Part shown: piece after piece, positions 20,154 through 28,926 of the stretch
Position numbering within the stretch: position 1 is the first letter of the stretch
How the letters are laid out: every line of letters begins with the position of its first letter
From: Pseudochrobactrum saccharolyticum
GTDB lineage: Bacteria > Pseudomonadota > Alphaproteobacteria > Rhizobiales > Rhizobiaceae
Length of the DNA: 64,000 nucleotides
Assembly: GCF_008801715.1 (NCBI RefSeq)
Contig: NZ_VZPG01000006.1
Coordinates: 186,001 to 250,000, forward strand
Reading direction: 5' to 3'
The notes under the pieces: model-generated
What the model was told of the DNA's origin: nothing
What the model saw: the letters and a program-made list of their open reading frames with translations, nothing else
Database searches by the model: none
Translations under genes and position numbers: made by a program

Positions 20154-20674
20154 CCAAATTTCCCAATCTCTGTTCAGACCGGTCATGTGCCGGATCTGAG
20201 TGCAGGTTCATCCCGAAATCATATATGACAGACGGTTTATAAACCGGAGCTGCATCCAAAGCAAAACAGCACCCGAGGGCGCTCTGCGCTGTCGGATGTT
20301 GACCTCCGGGATCTCTTTATACCATACGGGTCCCGGTCGGCTGCCTGAGAACATATACTCATAGCGGAATTATCGCGCGTTCTTTACATGATCTGCAGTT
20401 TATGAGTCAAGCTTTTGCTGCGTCCTTTACAGAGGAAGCAATCATCAGACGCGTGATTAAATATAAAATGCTTCCGCCCATTTTAAACTGTGACCTAAAA
20501 AACGCGGTCAGGCTCAAACGGAACTGTACAAAAACAGTGCGCCTCATTCAGACCACATTCAACAGACATCGCCGTCATTCATATATATACAGGCCGGAAT
20601 TATATTTTCTGTAAAACCCTGTTAACCATATAAATCTATAAAGCATCCGAGCAAAGTTCTAACGAGGCAGCTTC
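20154..20674. other. intergenic region between divergent ffh and lytic transglycosylase
   Basis: About 520 bases without a supported gene. It contains GC-rich inverted segments near 20265-20345 (for example GGGA/TCCC and GACC/GGTC arms around 20295-20345), suggesting a folded leader or small RNA on the minus strand. I could not match it to 4.5S RNA, 6S RNA or a riboswitch. A 70-codon open frame at 20402-20614 has no supporting features. Confidence 0.4.
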
Positions 20675-21514
20675 ATGCAGTCAAAGACTATCAAATCTTC
20701 TCTCCGCCAGTTGGCAATTCGTGTAATCGGCGGATCAATCGCTGTGCTGGCCGTTTCCGGCGTTGCACAGGCAGCCCAGTGCGGCAATACCGGCGCTGGC
20801 TTTCCGGCATGGGTGCAGGGCTTCAAACAGGAAGCAGCAGCGCGCGGCATCAAAGGCAATGCATTGTCCGCTCTGGACAATGTAAAATACGCAACAGCAA
20901 CCATTAATGCTGACCGCAACCAGAAAAGCTTCAAGCTGTCGCTCGACGACTTCATGAAGAAGCGCGGTTCAACCACAATCATCAATCGTGGTAAAACCCT
21001 GAAAAAGCAGAATGCAGCCCTGTTCGCCAAGATTGAACAGCGCTACGGCGTTCCTGCCGGCCCGTTGCTGGCCATCTGGGGCATGGAAACCGGCTTTGGC
21101 AATTATCTTGGCAAACAGCACACGCTTTCAGCTGTTGCAACACTGGCCTATGACTGCCGCCGCTCGGAATTCTTCACCAATGAACTTTATGCAGCTCTGC
21201 AGCTGATTCAGCGCGGTGATCTCAGCCCGAATGCTGTTGGCGCAATGCATGGTGAAATCGGCCAGACACAGTTCCTGCCATCCAGCGTCATTAAATTTGG
21301 TGCAGACGGTGACGGCAACGGCCATATCGACATGGTTGGCTCCCGTGCCGATGCACTGGCTTCGACCGCCAACTTCCTGAAAGCTCACGGCTGGCGTGCC
21401 GGTGCAGGCTACCAGCAGGGTCAGCCAAACTATGTGGCAATTCAGGGCTGGAACGCTGCAACCGTTTACCAGCAGGCTATTGCCATTATGGGTCAGGCAA
21501 TCGACGGTAAATAA
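20675..21514 (+). CDS. lytic murein transglycosylase (MltB/SLT family 3)
   Basis: Periplasmic enzyme that cleaves the MurNAc-GlcNAc bond of peptidoglycan, forming 1,6-anhydro ends. 279 residues with a signal peptide (about 1-33, ending VAQAAQ). Catalytic Glu in IWGMETGFGNYLG, then YDCRRSEFFTNELYAAL, the GEIGQTQFLPSS motif and DGDGNGHIDM; the pattern matches the MltB-like lytic transglycosylases of alphaproteobacteria. There is no C-terminal peptidoglycan-binding domain, so this is a short form. Followed by a strong terminator. Confidence 0.92.
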   Translation: MQSKTIKSSLRQLAIRVIGGSIAVLAVSGVAQAAQCGNTGAGFPAWVQGFKQEAAARGIKGNALSALDNVKYATATINADRNQKSFKLSLDDFMKKRGSTTIINRGKTLKKQNAALFAKIEQRYGVPAGPLLAIWGMETGFGNYLGKQHTLSAVATLAYDCRRSEFFTNELYAALQLIQRGDLSPNAVGAMHGEIGQTQFLPSSVIKFGADGDGNGHIDMVGSRADALASTANFLKAHGWRAGAGYQQGQPNYVAIQGWNAATVYQQAIAIMGQAIDGK

Positions 21515-21532
21515 TCGTCACTTAAAGACAAC

Positions 21533-21563
21533 AAAAAACCGGCTGAAAAGCCGGTTTTTTTAT
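21533..21563. terminator. terminator between lytic transglycosylase and carbonic anhydrase
   Basis: AAAAAACCGGCT-GAAA-AGCCGGTTTTTT; symmetric, serves both convergent genes. Confidence 0.9.
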
Positions 21564-21578
21564 TATCTGAATTCAGGT

Positions 21579-22265
21579 TCAGGCAGCAGGTGTTTCATTA
21601 CTTTCAGGCTGCACCGGCATTTCATCCGTATCCGGACGAATAAAATCGCCGGTCTGCGAATCCATCACCCACAATTCACCGGTCGAAATATCGAACCATG
21701 CACCATGCAGGGAGAGACGACCCTTCTTCTCCAGAATATCAACACATGGGAAACTGCGCAGATTATTCAGCGAGAAGCGGATTGAAATACGCTCAAGCGC
21801 AGTCTGCCGCTCTGTCTGTGTCATCAGCGTGTTGGATGTGACATTCTCTGCAGCCGGTGCCAGCAGGCTCATCCATTTGCCGATAAAGTCACCCGGAGAC
21901 AGCGGGCTGCTATCCGTATCTAGCGCCGCTTTAATGCCACCGCATCGCCCGTGCCCAAGTACAACAATATGCTTGACCTTGAGGCTCTGCACAGCGAATT
22001 CCAGTGCTGCAGAAGCAGCATGATATTCACCATCCGGCTCATAGGGCGGGATGAGATTCGCGACATTGCGCAAAACAAAGATTTCACCCGGACGGGTATT
22101 GAAAATGATTTCCGGCGCTGCGCGGGAATCACAGCAGGCAATGACCATCGTTTCCGGTGTCTGCCCCTGATCTGCGAGTTCCTTATAGCGCATTCTTTCA
22201 TCGGCAAAATCCGATGCCATGAAGTTGCGGTAACCGGCGAGGAGTGTGTCTGGAAGATCTACCAT
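21579..22265 (-). CDS. beta-class carbonic anhydrase
   Basis: Interconverts CO2 and bicarbonate using zinc. About 228 residues. Zinc ligands and catalytic dyad are visible in ACCDSRAAPE (Cys, Asp-Arg) and HGRCGG (His, Cys), with the RNVANLIPPYEPD loop between them. ATG 22265 gives the family-typical N-terminus; an in-frame start at 22304 is possible. Housekeeping role supplying bicarbonate for carboxylases is inferred. Confidence 0.93.
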   Translation of the reverse strand: MVDLPDTLLAGYRNFMASDFADERMRYKELADQGQTPETMVIACCDSRAAPEIIFNTRPGEIFVLRNVANLIPPYEPDGEYHAASAALEFAVQSLKVKHIVVLGHGRCGGIKAALDTDSSPLSPGDFIGKWMSLLAPAAENVTSNTLMTQTERQTALERISIRFSLNNLRSFPCVDILEKKGRLSLHGAWFDISTGELWVMDSQTGDFIRPDTDEMPVQPESNETPAA

Positions 22266-22504
22266 GATTTTTCGATAAACCCATATTTTGCCAAGATCAA
22301 TCAAAGATTAGTCAGAATTTCACACAGCACAGACATCGGGCAGAAATTGCCTTGCTCAATTTACCCTGCATTTTTCGGCTCAAACCGGCAAAAACAACCT
22401 GTTTTCATCCAAAATCAGACTATTTTCCGCTCTTTTTGATCGCATCAAACAATCTATCAAAAAAAATTTTATCTACAAAAAATTTCAAGCTTTGATGCCC
22501 CACA

Positions 22505-22532
22505 ATGCAAAAAGAGCGCCTCTAAGGCGCTC
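22505..22532 (-). terminator. pdxY terminator
   Basis: On the minus strand GAGCGCCTTAGAGGCGCTCTTTTT; stem overlaps the last codon/stop of pdxY. Confidence 0.8.
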
Positions 22533-23418
22533 ATCCCGCGACCTGGCCGTGATTTGGATGAACCAGACGGCGCAACTGCACCATGGCCATCGGCCGCTCC
22601 AGACTCGCTGCATCGGCCTCCAGCATCAGTTCATCCGCACCGCGTTTCGCTGCGCGGGCAAGAATTTCAAACACGGCAGCTGTGGTCAGCTGCAATGATT
22701 TTTCTTCATTCATGCCGCTCATCTTACGGGCAAGGAACAAAGCCGAGGTCAGATCGCCCATACCATTACCGGGTCCGTGAACAATCCGGTGCTCAGCCAT
22801 TAAAGCCTGCGTGCGTGTCACCAGAACATTACTGATACTATCGCGCATCAGAGCAAAGGCTGAAGTGACCAGCATGGTCTCCGGCCCTGCACGCAAAGCG
22901 GCTTCCATCAATTGCTGATTGTCAGCCGGTTCCGTTCCCGTCAGCCAGCCCAGCTCATAACGGTTCGGTGTGGCGATATCGGCCAGCGGCAGCAACAGAT
23001 CACGAATGGCAATGGCTGTGCTTTCCGCCACATAAAGCCCCTTCATATCCCCGATCACAGGATCGCAAATATATTGCAGGTTCGGATTTTTGGCTTTCAT
23101 GGCAGCTATGAGATGCGCGACGGCTTCAACCTGCGCAGCATTGCTCATAAAACCGGTCAGTACAGCACTCACCTCACCCAGCCATGGCGCGCGTTCAAGA
23201 TCACCGATCAAGGAAGAAAACTGCGCGGCATCAGGAATAATCCGCCCCGCAGGCCCGTGCCCCGGATGCCATGGCAGAATAACGGTCGGCACAGCCCAAA
23301 CCGGATAGCCAAGCCGCTCCAGCGCAAAAACAGCCGCTCTGTTACCGATAGAGCCCCGCACCACATGGCTGGAAATAACGATTACGGCATTGGTGCTTGT
23401 CGGCGCAGAAACGGTCAT
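22531..23418 (-). CDS. pdxY: pyridoxal kinase PdxY
   Basis: Phosphorylates pyridoxal to PLP in the salvage pathway (ribokinase superfamily). 295 residues: N-terminal VIVISSHVVRGSIGNRAA, the VPTVILPWHPGH segment, CDPVIGDMKGLYV, TPNRYELGWLTG and the anion-hole/catalytic region GPGNGMGDLTSALFLA (GxGD). Matches PdxY better than PdxK by the single-substrate loop arrangement, though that distinction is not certain. Confidence 0.92.
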   Translation of the reverse strand: MTVSAPTSTNAVIVISSHVVRGSIGNRAAVFALERLGYPVWAVPTVILPWHPGHGPAGRIIPDAAQFSSLIGDLERAPWLGEVSAVLTGFMSNAAQVEAVAHLIAAMKAKNPNLQYICDPVIGDMKGLYVAESTAIAIRDLLLPLADIATPNRYELGWLTGTEPADNQQLMEAALRAGPETMLVTSAFALMRDSISNVLVTRTQALMAEHRIVHGPGNGMGDLTSALFLARKMSGMNEEKSLQLTTAAVFEILARAAKRGADELMLEADAASLERPMAMVQLRRLVHPNHGQVAG

Positions 23419-23526
23419 GGAAGATATCCGGCATGAATATAAATATGTCGCTATAGAACCCCCGCCGGATTCTATAGTAAAGTCAATTTTATAAGAAACA
23501 GGGCTGCAAAGACGATAATCTGTCTT

Positions 23527-24318
23527 TCAGGCGTCAGTCACACTCTCTGCCGGCATCTCAACAGATGACTGATCTGCGATTTCCGGCATATGTAAACGTC
23601 GTTTATTCACATGCCCTTCCGCCTGCCCCTCACCATCAGAATCCGGCTTTTCGCCTTTGAAATAAAATTTTTGCCATGCCTGTTTAACAGTCTGCACATC
23701 ACCATTCATAAGATTCTGATTAAATTCGCGCCGCACCTTTGACCATGTTTCATATTCCTGCTGCAAAACCGGTGCGTCCTCGATCCTGCGGATCACCGGC
23801 TTGACCGCATCCATTTTATGATGCTCCGTCAGTTGAAAAAAACAGAACGGCTCCCCTTTTTTAAAACGCACAATGCCCGGCCGTGTCATGATCCAGTTCA
23901 TGGTAAAGGGAAAAGGCAGCCAGTCTGTCTCAACAAGACCGGTCAGAGGCTGAATACCATCCTTAACATGGTTGGGCGCACCACCTGCCAGCAATGCGCA
24001 TTGCGGCGGTGTGCGGAACAGATAACCGGTATGAAAAGTCACAACGCCGTGGCTGAAATGCGATTCCACAAAATGTGAAAATTCACGATCGCGGCAAGAT
24101 ATAGTGACATCGGTCTTATCCTTACCGCCATTCCAGCAAATCCGGATATCTGTCGGGCACAAAATTTCCCAACCTGTCGTATTGGCCATGGTCAATGGCA
24201 GGCAGCGATAGGGAAACCGGATGTGAAAACCATCCATCCAGTCACGCTCGGCACGACCGGAAATAATCTGCGGCGCATTCTCCATAACGCGAAAACATTC
24301 CAGATACATGATGCACAA
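23527..24318 (-). CDS. DUF6065-like protein of unknown function
   Basis: 263 residues without signal peptide or transmembrane helix. Distinctive segments are PYRCLPLTMANTTGWEI, HFSHGVVTFHTGYLFRT, GLVETDWLPFPFTMNW and the C-terminal WSKVRREFNQNL. I associate this pattern with DUF6065, whose members have no established reaction; they are often found near oxygenase or cofactor genes, which is not the case here. An internal ATG at 24309 is an alternative start. Confidence 0.65.
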   Translation of the reverse strand: MCIMYLECFRVMENAPQIISGRAERDWMDGFHIRFPYRCLPLTMANTTGWEILCPTDIRICWNGGKDKTDVTISCRDREFSHFVESHFSHGVVTFHTGYLFRTPPQCALLAGGAPNHVKDGIQPLTGLVETDWLPFPFTMNWIMTRPGIVRFKKGEPFCFFQLTEHHKMDAVKPVIRRIEDAPVLQQEYETWSKVRREFNQNLMNGDVQTVKQAWQKFYFKGEKPDSDGEGQAEGHVNKRRLHMPEIADQSSVEMPAESVTDA

Positions 24319-24459
24319 CTCCGAATGTCAGAAAACACCCGTTGGCGACAGGAAGAAGTCCGGTCACCGCAGGTTGTTTATCAATGGCACGGAGCAACGG
24401 GCTTTGTTCACTGGCGGTTTTGTCAGGAAAATCCACCAATTGTGACCTTGCATGCATAA

Positions 24460-24492
24460 TAAAAACCCCGTTTTTGCAAACGGGGTTTCAGA
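24460..24492 (-). terminator. likely mmsA transcript terminator beyond the repeat array
   Basis: On the minus strand GAAACCCCGTTT-GCAA-AAACGGGGTTTTTATT. It is about 590 bases after the mmsA stop, so the mmsA mRNA would include the whole repeat array in its 3' UTR. Confidence 0.75.
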
Positions 24493-24581
24493 ATGAGACG
24501 CTGCCAATATTTTGGTTATGGCGTGGCGAAAGTGGTGCTTTGCGAAAACCGGAGCGGAGCGTACTAAAATATGTGAGCCCT

Positions 24582-24605
24582 CATTAGCCCTGATTAGGGC
24601 TAATG
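24582..24605. repeat. 10-bp-arm palindrome
   Basis: CATTAGCCCT-GATT-AGGGCTAATG, a perfect inverted repeat with a 4-base centre and no T-run; lies between the terminator and the repeat array. Confidence 0.7.
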
Positions 24606-24662
24606 AAAAACTCAAAATGCAAGTGGAGCAAAGTGCCATTTGCAGCCCGCCAGAGCCGAAAT

Positions 24663-25124
24663 ATCAACTCATTGTCGGAATGACAAACTCTGAACCATCC
24701 TTAACACCTGCCGCATGCCCGCAGCCACGAAGTGGTGAGGACATGCAAACAGATAAAAGTCGGGTGTTAGCTCATGGTCGGAATGACAAACTCAGCTCCA
24801 TCCTTGACACCCCGTCGCATGCCCGCAGCCACGAAGTGGTGAGGACATGCAAACAAGTAAAAGTCGGGTGTTAGCTCATGGTCGGAATGACGAACTCTGC
24901 ACCATCCTTAACACCCTGCCGCATGCCCGCTGCCACGAAGTGGTGAGGACATGCAAACAAGTAAAAGTCGGGTGTTAGCTCATGGTCGGAATGACAAACT
25001 CAGCTCCATCCTTGACACCCCGTCGCATGCCCGCAGCCACGAAGTGGTGAGGACATGCAAACAAGTAAAAGTCGGGTGTTAGCTCATGGTCGGAATGACG
25101 AACTCTGCACCATCCTTAACACCC
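24663..25124 (-). repeat. tandem ~104-bp repeats carrying copies of the mmsA 3' end
   Basis: GTCGGAATGAC anchors occur at 24674, 24777, 24881, 24985 and 25089 (steps 103, 104, 104, 104). Each unit has ~46 bp equal to the end of mmsA including a stop codon, plus ~58 bp containing GCATG-CCCGCAG-CCAC-GAA-GTGG-TGAGGA-CATGC, an inverted-repeat hairpin. Units alternate in two sequence variants (A at 24777 and 24985; B at 24881 and in mmsA itself). The most distal copy (24674) is most diverged and uses a different stop codon. Confidence 0.9.
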
Positions 25125-26575
25125 GACGGCCAGCGTGAGGTCACGGTTTTGGTCTTGGTGTAGAAGCGGAAAGCATCAGGGCCGTGCTGGTTGAGATCAC
25201 CGAAACCGGAGCCTTTCCAGCCGCCGAATGTGTAATAGGCAATCGGTACCGGGATCGGCACATTCACACCAACCATGCCAACCTGAACACGGGAGGCAAA
25301 GTCGCGGGCGGCATCACCATCGCGGGTGAAGATCGCGACACCATTGCCATATTCATGGTCATTCGGCAGGGAAAGTGCTTCTTCATAAGTCTTGGCACGG
25401 ACAACGCTGAGCACAGGGCCGAAAATCTCTTCCTTGTAAATGCGCATATCTCTGGTCACATGATCGAACAGGCAGCCGCCGAGATAAAAGCCATTTTCAT
25501 AGCCCTGCATTTTGAAATTGCGGCCATCAACAACCAGCTTGGCACCTTCTTCCACGCCGAGATCAACATAACCGCGTACACGATCCAGAGCCTGTTTTGT
25601 CACCAGCGGGCCGTAATCGGCAGACACATCCGTTGACGGGCCAACCTTCAGCGCTTCGACACGCGGGATGAGCTTATCCATCAGACGCTCGGCGGTGTTG
25701 TGACCGACGGGAATAGCAACCGAGATCGCCATACAACGCTCACCGGCAGAACCGTAACCGGCACCGATCAGCGCATCAACCGTCTGATCCATATCCGCAT
25801 CCGGCATAATGATCATGTGGTTTTTGGCACCGCCAAAACACTGAACACGCTTACCATTAGCGCAGCCGCGGGCATAAATATATTGCGCAATCGGTGTGGA
25901 GCCGACAAAGCCGATTGCCTTGACATCCGGATCATCTAGCAGCGCATCAACCGCATCTTTATCGCCATTGACCACGTTGAAAATACCGGCTGGCAGACCG
26001 GCTTCCATAAACAATTCCGCAAAACGCATCGGCACGCCCGGATCACGCTCGGAAGGTTTGAGAATAAAGGCATTGCCGCAAGCAATCGCAGGGCCAGCCT
26101 TCCACAGCGGGATCATCGCCGGAAAGTTGAATGGCGTGATACCGGCCACAACACCGAGCGGCTGGCGCATGGAATAGACATCAATGCCGGTACCGGCAGC
26201 ATCTGTAAATTCACCTTTCAGCAGATGCGGCGCACCAAGGCAGAATTCGATCACTTCCAGACCGCGCTGAATATCACCCTTGGCATCAGGAATGGTTTTA
26301 CCGTGTTCACGCGCCAGCAATTCCGCAAGGCTGTCATATTCAGCCTCAACCAGTTCCAGAAATTTGCGCAAAATACGCGCACGGCGCTGCGGGTTGGTTG
26401 CAGCCCAGCCAGGCTGCGCCGCCTTGGCATTTTCAACCGCTGCACGCACTTCGTCTTTGGTCGCCAGAGCAACCTGCCCCAGCACCACACCATCCATAGG
26501 CTGATAAAATTCAGTCGTCCGGCCGCTTGCGCCTGCCACATGCTTGCCGCCGATAAAATGCCCGACCTGTCTCAT
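25079..26575 (-). CDS. mmsA: CoA-acylating methylmalonate-semialdehyde dehydrogenase
   Basis: Oxidises (methyl)malonate semialdehyde to propionyl/acetyl-CoA with NAD in valine, beta-alanine and myo-inositol catabolism. 498 residues of the aldehyde dehydrogenase superfamily: GVVAGITPFNFPAMIPLW, LKPSERDPGVP, GFVGSTPIAQYIY, CFGGAKNHMII and catalytic Cys in GSAGERCMAIS. ATG 26575 follows a GGGAGAG ribosome site. Divergent from a LysR regulator with a candidate operator between. The final 14 codons are repeated downstream in the tandem array. Confidence 0.95.
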   Translation of the reverse strand: MRQVGHFIGGKHVAGASGRTTEFYQPMDGVVLGQVALATKDEVRAAVENAKAAQPGWAATNPQRRARILRKFLELVEAEYDSLAELLAREHGKTIPDAKGDIQRGLEVIEFCLGAPHLLKGEFTDAAGTGIDVYSMRQPLGVVAGITPFNFPAMIPLWKAGPAIACGNAFILKPSERDPGVPMRFAELFMEAGLPAGIFNVVNGDKDAVDALLDDPDVKAIGFVGSTPIAQYIYARGCANGKRVQCFGGAKNHMIIMPDADMDQTVDALIGAGYGSAGERCMAISVAIPVGHNTAERLMDKLIPRVEALKVGPSTDVSADYGPLVTKQALDRVRGYVDLGVEEGAKLVVDGRNFKMQGYENGFYLGGCLFDHVTRDMRIYKEEIFGPVLSVVRAKTYEEALSLPNDHEYGNGVAIFTRDGDAARDFASRVQVGMVGVNVPIPVPIAYYTFGGWKGSGFGDLNQHGPDAFRFYTKTKTVTSRWPSGVKDGAEFVIPTMS

Positions 26576-26631
26576 CACAACTCTCTCCCAAATTTAAAAT
26601 CTCTGTTCCATCATCACCCTGCAAAAAATAG

Positions 26632-26649
26632 TTTTCAAGTAGGTGAAAA
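26632..26649. promoter_or_regulatory. candidate LysR operator between mmsA and the LysR gene
   Basis: TTTTCA-AGTAGG-TGAAAA, a perfect 6-bp inverted repeat with the T-N11-A spacing expected for LysR-type binding sites, in the 112-bp divergent intergenic region. Confidence 0.5.
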
Positions 26650-26687
26650 GCGTATCCGTTGTGCAAAAATATATATAAGCTTAAGTC

Positions 26688-27569
26688 ATGAACTGGGATG
26701 ATATTCGCATATTTCTGGCTGTTGCCCGCTCCGGACAAATTCTCGGCGCGGCCAAGAAGCTCGGCCTTAACCACACAACAGTCTCACGCAGACTCACCGC
26801 ACTTGAAAGCAGCCTGAAAACCACATTGCTCAACAGGCGCACCAATGGCTCGGAACTCACGCAGGCCGGTGAAGAGTTTCTGCTCTCCGCAGAAAAAATG
26901 GAAGCAGAAATGCTCAGCGCCCATGCCCATCTGGCCAATGCGGATATTACTGTGGCCGGTACAATCAGGATCGGCGCACCGGACGGCTTCGGCGTGAATT
27001 TTCTCAGCCCCAGACTGGCGCGTTTCTCAGCACTCTATCCCGATCTGACCATTCAGCTCGTGCCCGTTCCCCGCTCTTTCTCACTCTCACGCCGTGAAGT
27101 TGATATTGCCATCAGTGTCGAGCGACCGGAGACCGGCAGACTGATTGCCCGTAAACTCACCGGCTACAATCTCGGCCTTTATGCGCACAAAGACTACCTT
27201 GAACGTTACGGCACACCGCACACTGTTGAGGATTTAAATCATCACCGGCTGATCGGCTATGTGGAGGATCTGGTTGCCACGCCGACACTGGATTATGCAC
27301 GGGAAATCAGCCGCGACTGGCAGCCTGCCTTTGAGGTTTCGAGTGCTTTGGGACAGGTTGAAGCTGTCAAAGCCGCAGCCGGCATCGGTATTTTACACGG
27401 TTTCATTGCCCGCGAATATTCCGATCTGACCGAAATATTGCCCCATAAACGTATCAAGCGCTCCTACTGGCTGTCCTATCATGAAACAGCCCGCACCTTG
27501 CGCCGCATCCATATTGTTGCTGGTTACATTTCCGGTCTGGTGGAGCAGGAGCGCCATTTATTTATTTAG
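26688..27569 (+). CDS. LysR family transcriptional regulator
   Basis: 293 residues. N-terminal winged HTH (WDDIRIFLAVARSGQ, LNHTTVSRRLTALE, LLNRRTNGSELTQAGE), then a periplasmic-binding-protein-like effector domain starting with VAGTIRIGAPDGFG. Divergent orientation next to mmsA and an inverted repeat between the genes suggest it controls mmsA; the effector would then be an intermediate of valine or inositol catabolism, which is inference. Confidence 0.92.
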   Translation: MNWDDIRIFLAVARSGQILGAAKKLGLNHTTVSRRLTALESSLKTTLLNRRTNGSELTQAGEEFLLSAEKMEAEMLSAHAHLANADITVAGTIRIGAPDGFGVNFLSPRLARFSALYPDLTIQLVPVPRSFSLSRREVDIAISVERPETGRLIARKLTGYNLGLYAHKDYLERYGTPHTVEDLNHHRLIGYVEDLVATPTLDYAREISRDWQPAFEVSSALGQVEAVKAAAGIGILHGFIAREYSDLTEILPHKRIKRSYWLSYHETARTLRRIHIVAGYISGLVEQERHLFI

Positions 27570-27578
27570 GCGCGATCC

Positions 27579-28241
27579 TCACTTCTCTTTGAGCCGGTAA
27601 AAGACCAGCATCAGGGTCAGAACCACGACGGGCAGTAAAAGCGACCAGATACCCGTGCCGGTATATAAGACAGCCCCGCAGGCTGCACCAAAGACCAGTG
27701 AAAGCCACACATAAATATGCTGCAGCCAGCGGTAACGCGGAGCCTGTCCGCGTAAACTATGCGCCAGATCATTCGCGGCGTTAAAAATCGTTCCGGTCAC
27801 AAAAGTTGTACCAAGCCGTGCTGCCCCATGCGGTTTAAACACAGCATTTTGCGCACCCATTGCCGCCGCCAGCAAAATGACCGGCATTGATGCCAGTCCT
27901 TGGATCTGACCAAGCAGCATGGTGATTAAGAGAAGGGTGATAACCAGCAGCATAACCCGTGCTGAATACCAGTGCTGCTCACGGGCACTGATAAAAGACG
28001 CAAGAAATGCCCCAGTGAAAAACAGCCCGATCAGCAACAGCGGCATAAACAGGCTTTGTCCGCGCAGCAATTGCAGCGCGCGACCATCGGGCCCGCTCAT
28101 TGCCAACCCGAGCTGCGTTGTATTCCCGCTCATGAAAGAGGCAAAATAACCGCCCAGCTCAATGAAAGCGAGCGCATCAACAAAACCGGCAACGGCAGTG
28201 AGAACCAGACCGGTCAGCAAACGGGCGGGAGGCGTCATCAC
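27579..28241 (-). CDS. DUF1275 (YoaK-like) membrane protein
   Basis: 220 residues with six predicted hydrophobic helices. The segments GFVDALAFIELGGYFASFMSGNTTQLG, GAQNAVFKPHG and GTTFVTGTIFN are characteristic of DUF1275. These proteins are predicted inner-membrane transporters or receptors without a confirmed substrate. Convergent with the LysR gene. Confidence 0.87.
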   Translation of the reverse strand: MMTPPARLLTGLVLTAVAGFVDALAFIELGGYFASFMSGNTTQLGLAMSGPDGRALQLLRGQSLFMPLLLIGLFFTGAFLASFISAREQHWYSARVMLLVITLLLITMLLGQIQGLASMPVILLAAAMGAQNAVFKPHGAARLGTTFVTGTIFNAANDLAHSLRGQAPRYRWLQHIYVWLSLVFGAACGAVLYTGTGIWSLLLPVVVLTLMLVFYRLKEK

Positions 28242-28322
28242 AACTCACTAAAACAAGCGTCAGGACAAATGAAAGCCCGCCGGTTTCTGTTCCGGCAGGC
28301 TGTAATAATGAATTTTAAAAGA

Positions 28323-28577
28323 TCACGCTCGTTTTACAAGTCTCAGTATGACCAGCAAGATAACAGCACCGATAAATGCATTCACAATCGCGGCAATGAC
28401 ACCGCCGCCAATCGCGAAACCAAGACGCGGCAACAACCAGCCCGCCAGAAACGCGCCGATCACACCAACGACGAGATTTCCGAGCAAACCGAAACCACCA
28501 CCGCGCACGACCTGACCCGCGAGCCAGCCGGCGACCAGACCTACAATAAGAAAGACCAGTAAACTTTCTGCACCCAT
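28323..28577 (-). CDS. GlsB/YeaQ/YmgE family stress-response membrane protein
   Basis: 84 residues forming three hydrophobic helices with Gly-rich packing: LIVGLVAGWLAGQVV, GLLGNLVVGVIGAFLAGWLLP and AIVNAFIGAVILLVIL. The family (transglycosylase-associated protein) is induced in general stress; mechanism unknown. I found no clear extracytoplasmic-sigma promoter upstream. Confidence 0.88.
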   Translation of the reverse strand: MGAESLLVFLIVGLVAGWLAGQVVRGGGFGLLGNLVVGVIGAFLAGWLLPRLGFAIGGGVIAAIVNAFIGAVILLVILRLVKRA

Positions 28578-28926
28578 TATTATCTCCGATATTAATTGCT
28601 GCCTGTTTCAGAATTTACTGCATTCCGCTCATTATTCCGACAACAATGACCGGTCGCATCATCAGGATAACGCATTAAAGACCACATGGCTGCATAATAA
28701 AATCAATAAATATAACAGGATCAGAGCAGTGCTGGTAAAATCAGGAGCCGGTTTTTCATAAACACAAGGCACAGACATAAACAGACAATACAAAGCCCGG
28801 TTTTGCAAATTAACACTATTTTAAGAAACGCCTTATTTTCATCCTCAAAATCAGAGATACTGACCTTCAAATATTCCGCTTGTTAAAATCGTGTAAATTT
28901 ATACATTTGCTAAAGTACAAGCTCGC
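28578..28926. other. AT-rich divergent intergenic region
   Basis: About 350 bases between the divergent GlsB-like and sensor-kinase genes. Presumed to hold both promoters; no operator, RNA or repeat could be recognised. Confidence 0.4.

Larger units (their letters stand above)
24319..25078. other. 760-bp non-coding region downstream of mmsA
   Basis: Holds the ~104-bp repeat array (about 24663-25078), an isolated palindrome (24582-24605) and a minus-strand terminator (24460-24492). Open frames crossing it are artefacts of the repeats. Confidence 0.7.

Noticed and set aside
20402-20614. 70-codon open frame upstream of the lytic transglycosylase
   Set aside because: Low-complexity basic sequence without ribosome site or recognisable motif; probably non-coding.
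24512-24874. 120-codon plus-strand open frame across the repeat array
   Set aside because: Created by repeat sequence without stops in that frame; no ribosome site, no domain, and it runs antisense to the mmsA 3' region.
24663-25078. CRISPR array interpretation of the regular ~104-bp repeats
   Set aside because: No unique spacers: units are almost identical throughout and carry a coding tail of mmsA; no cas genes nearby.
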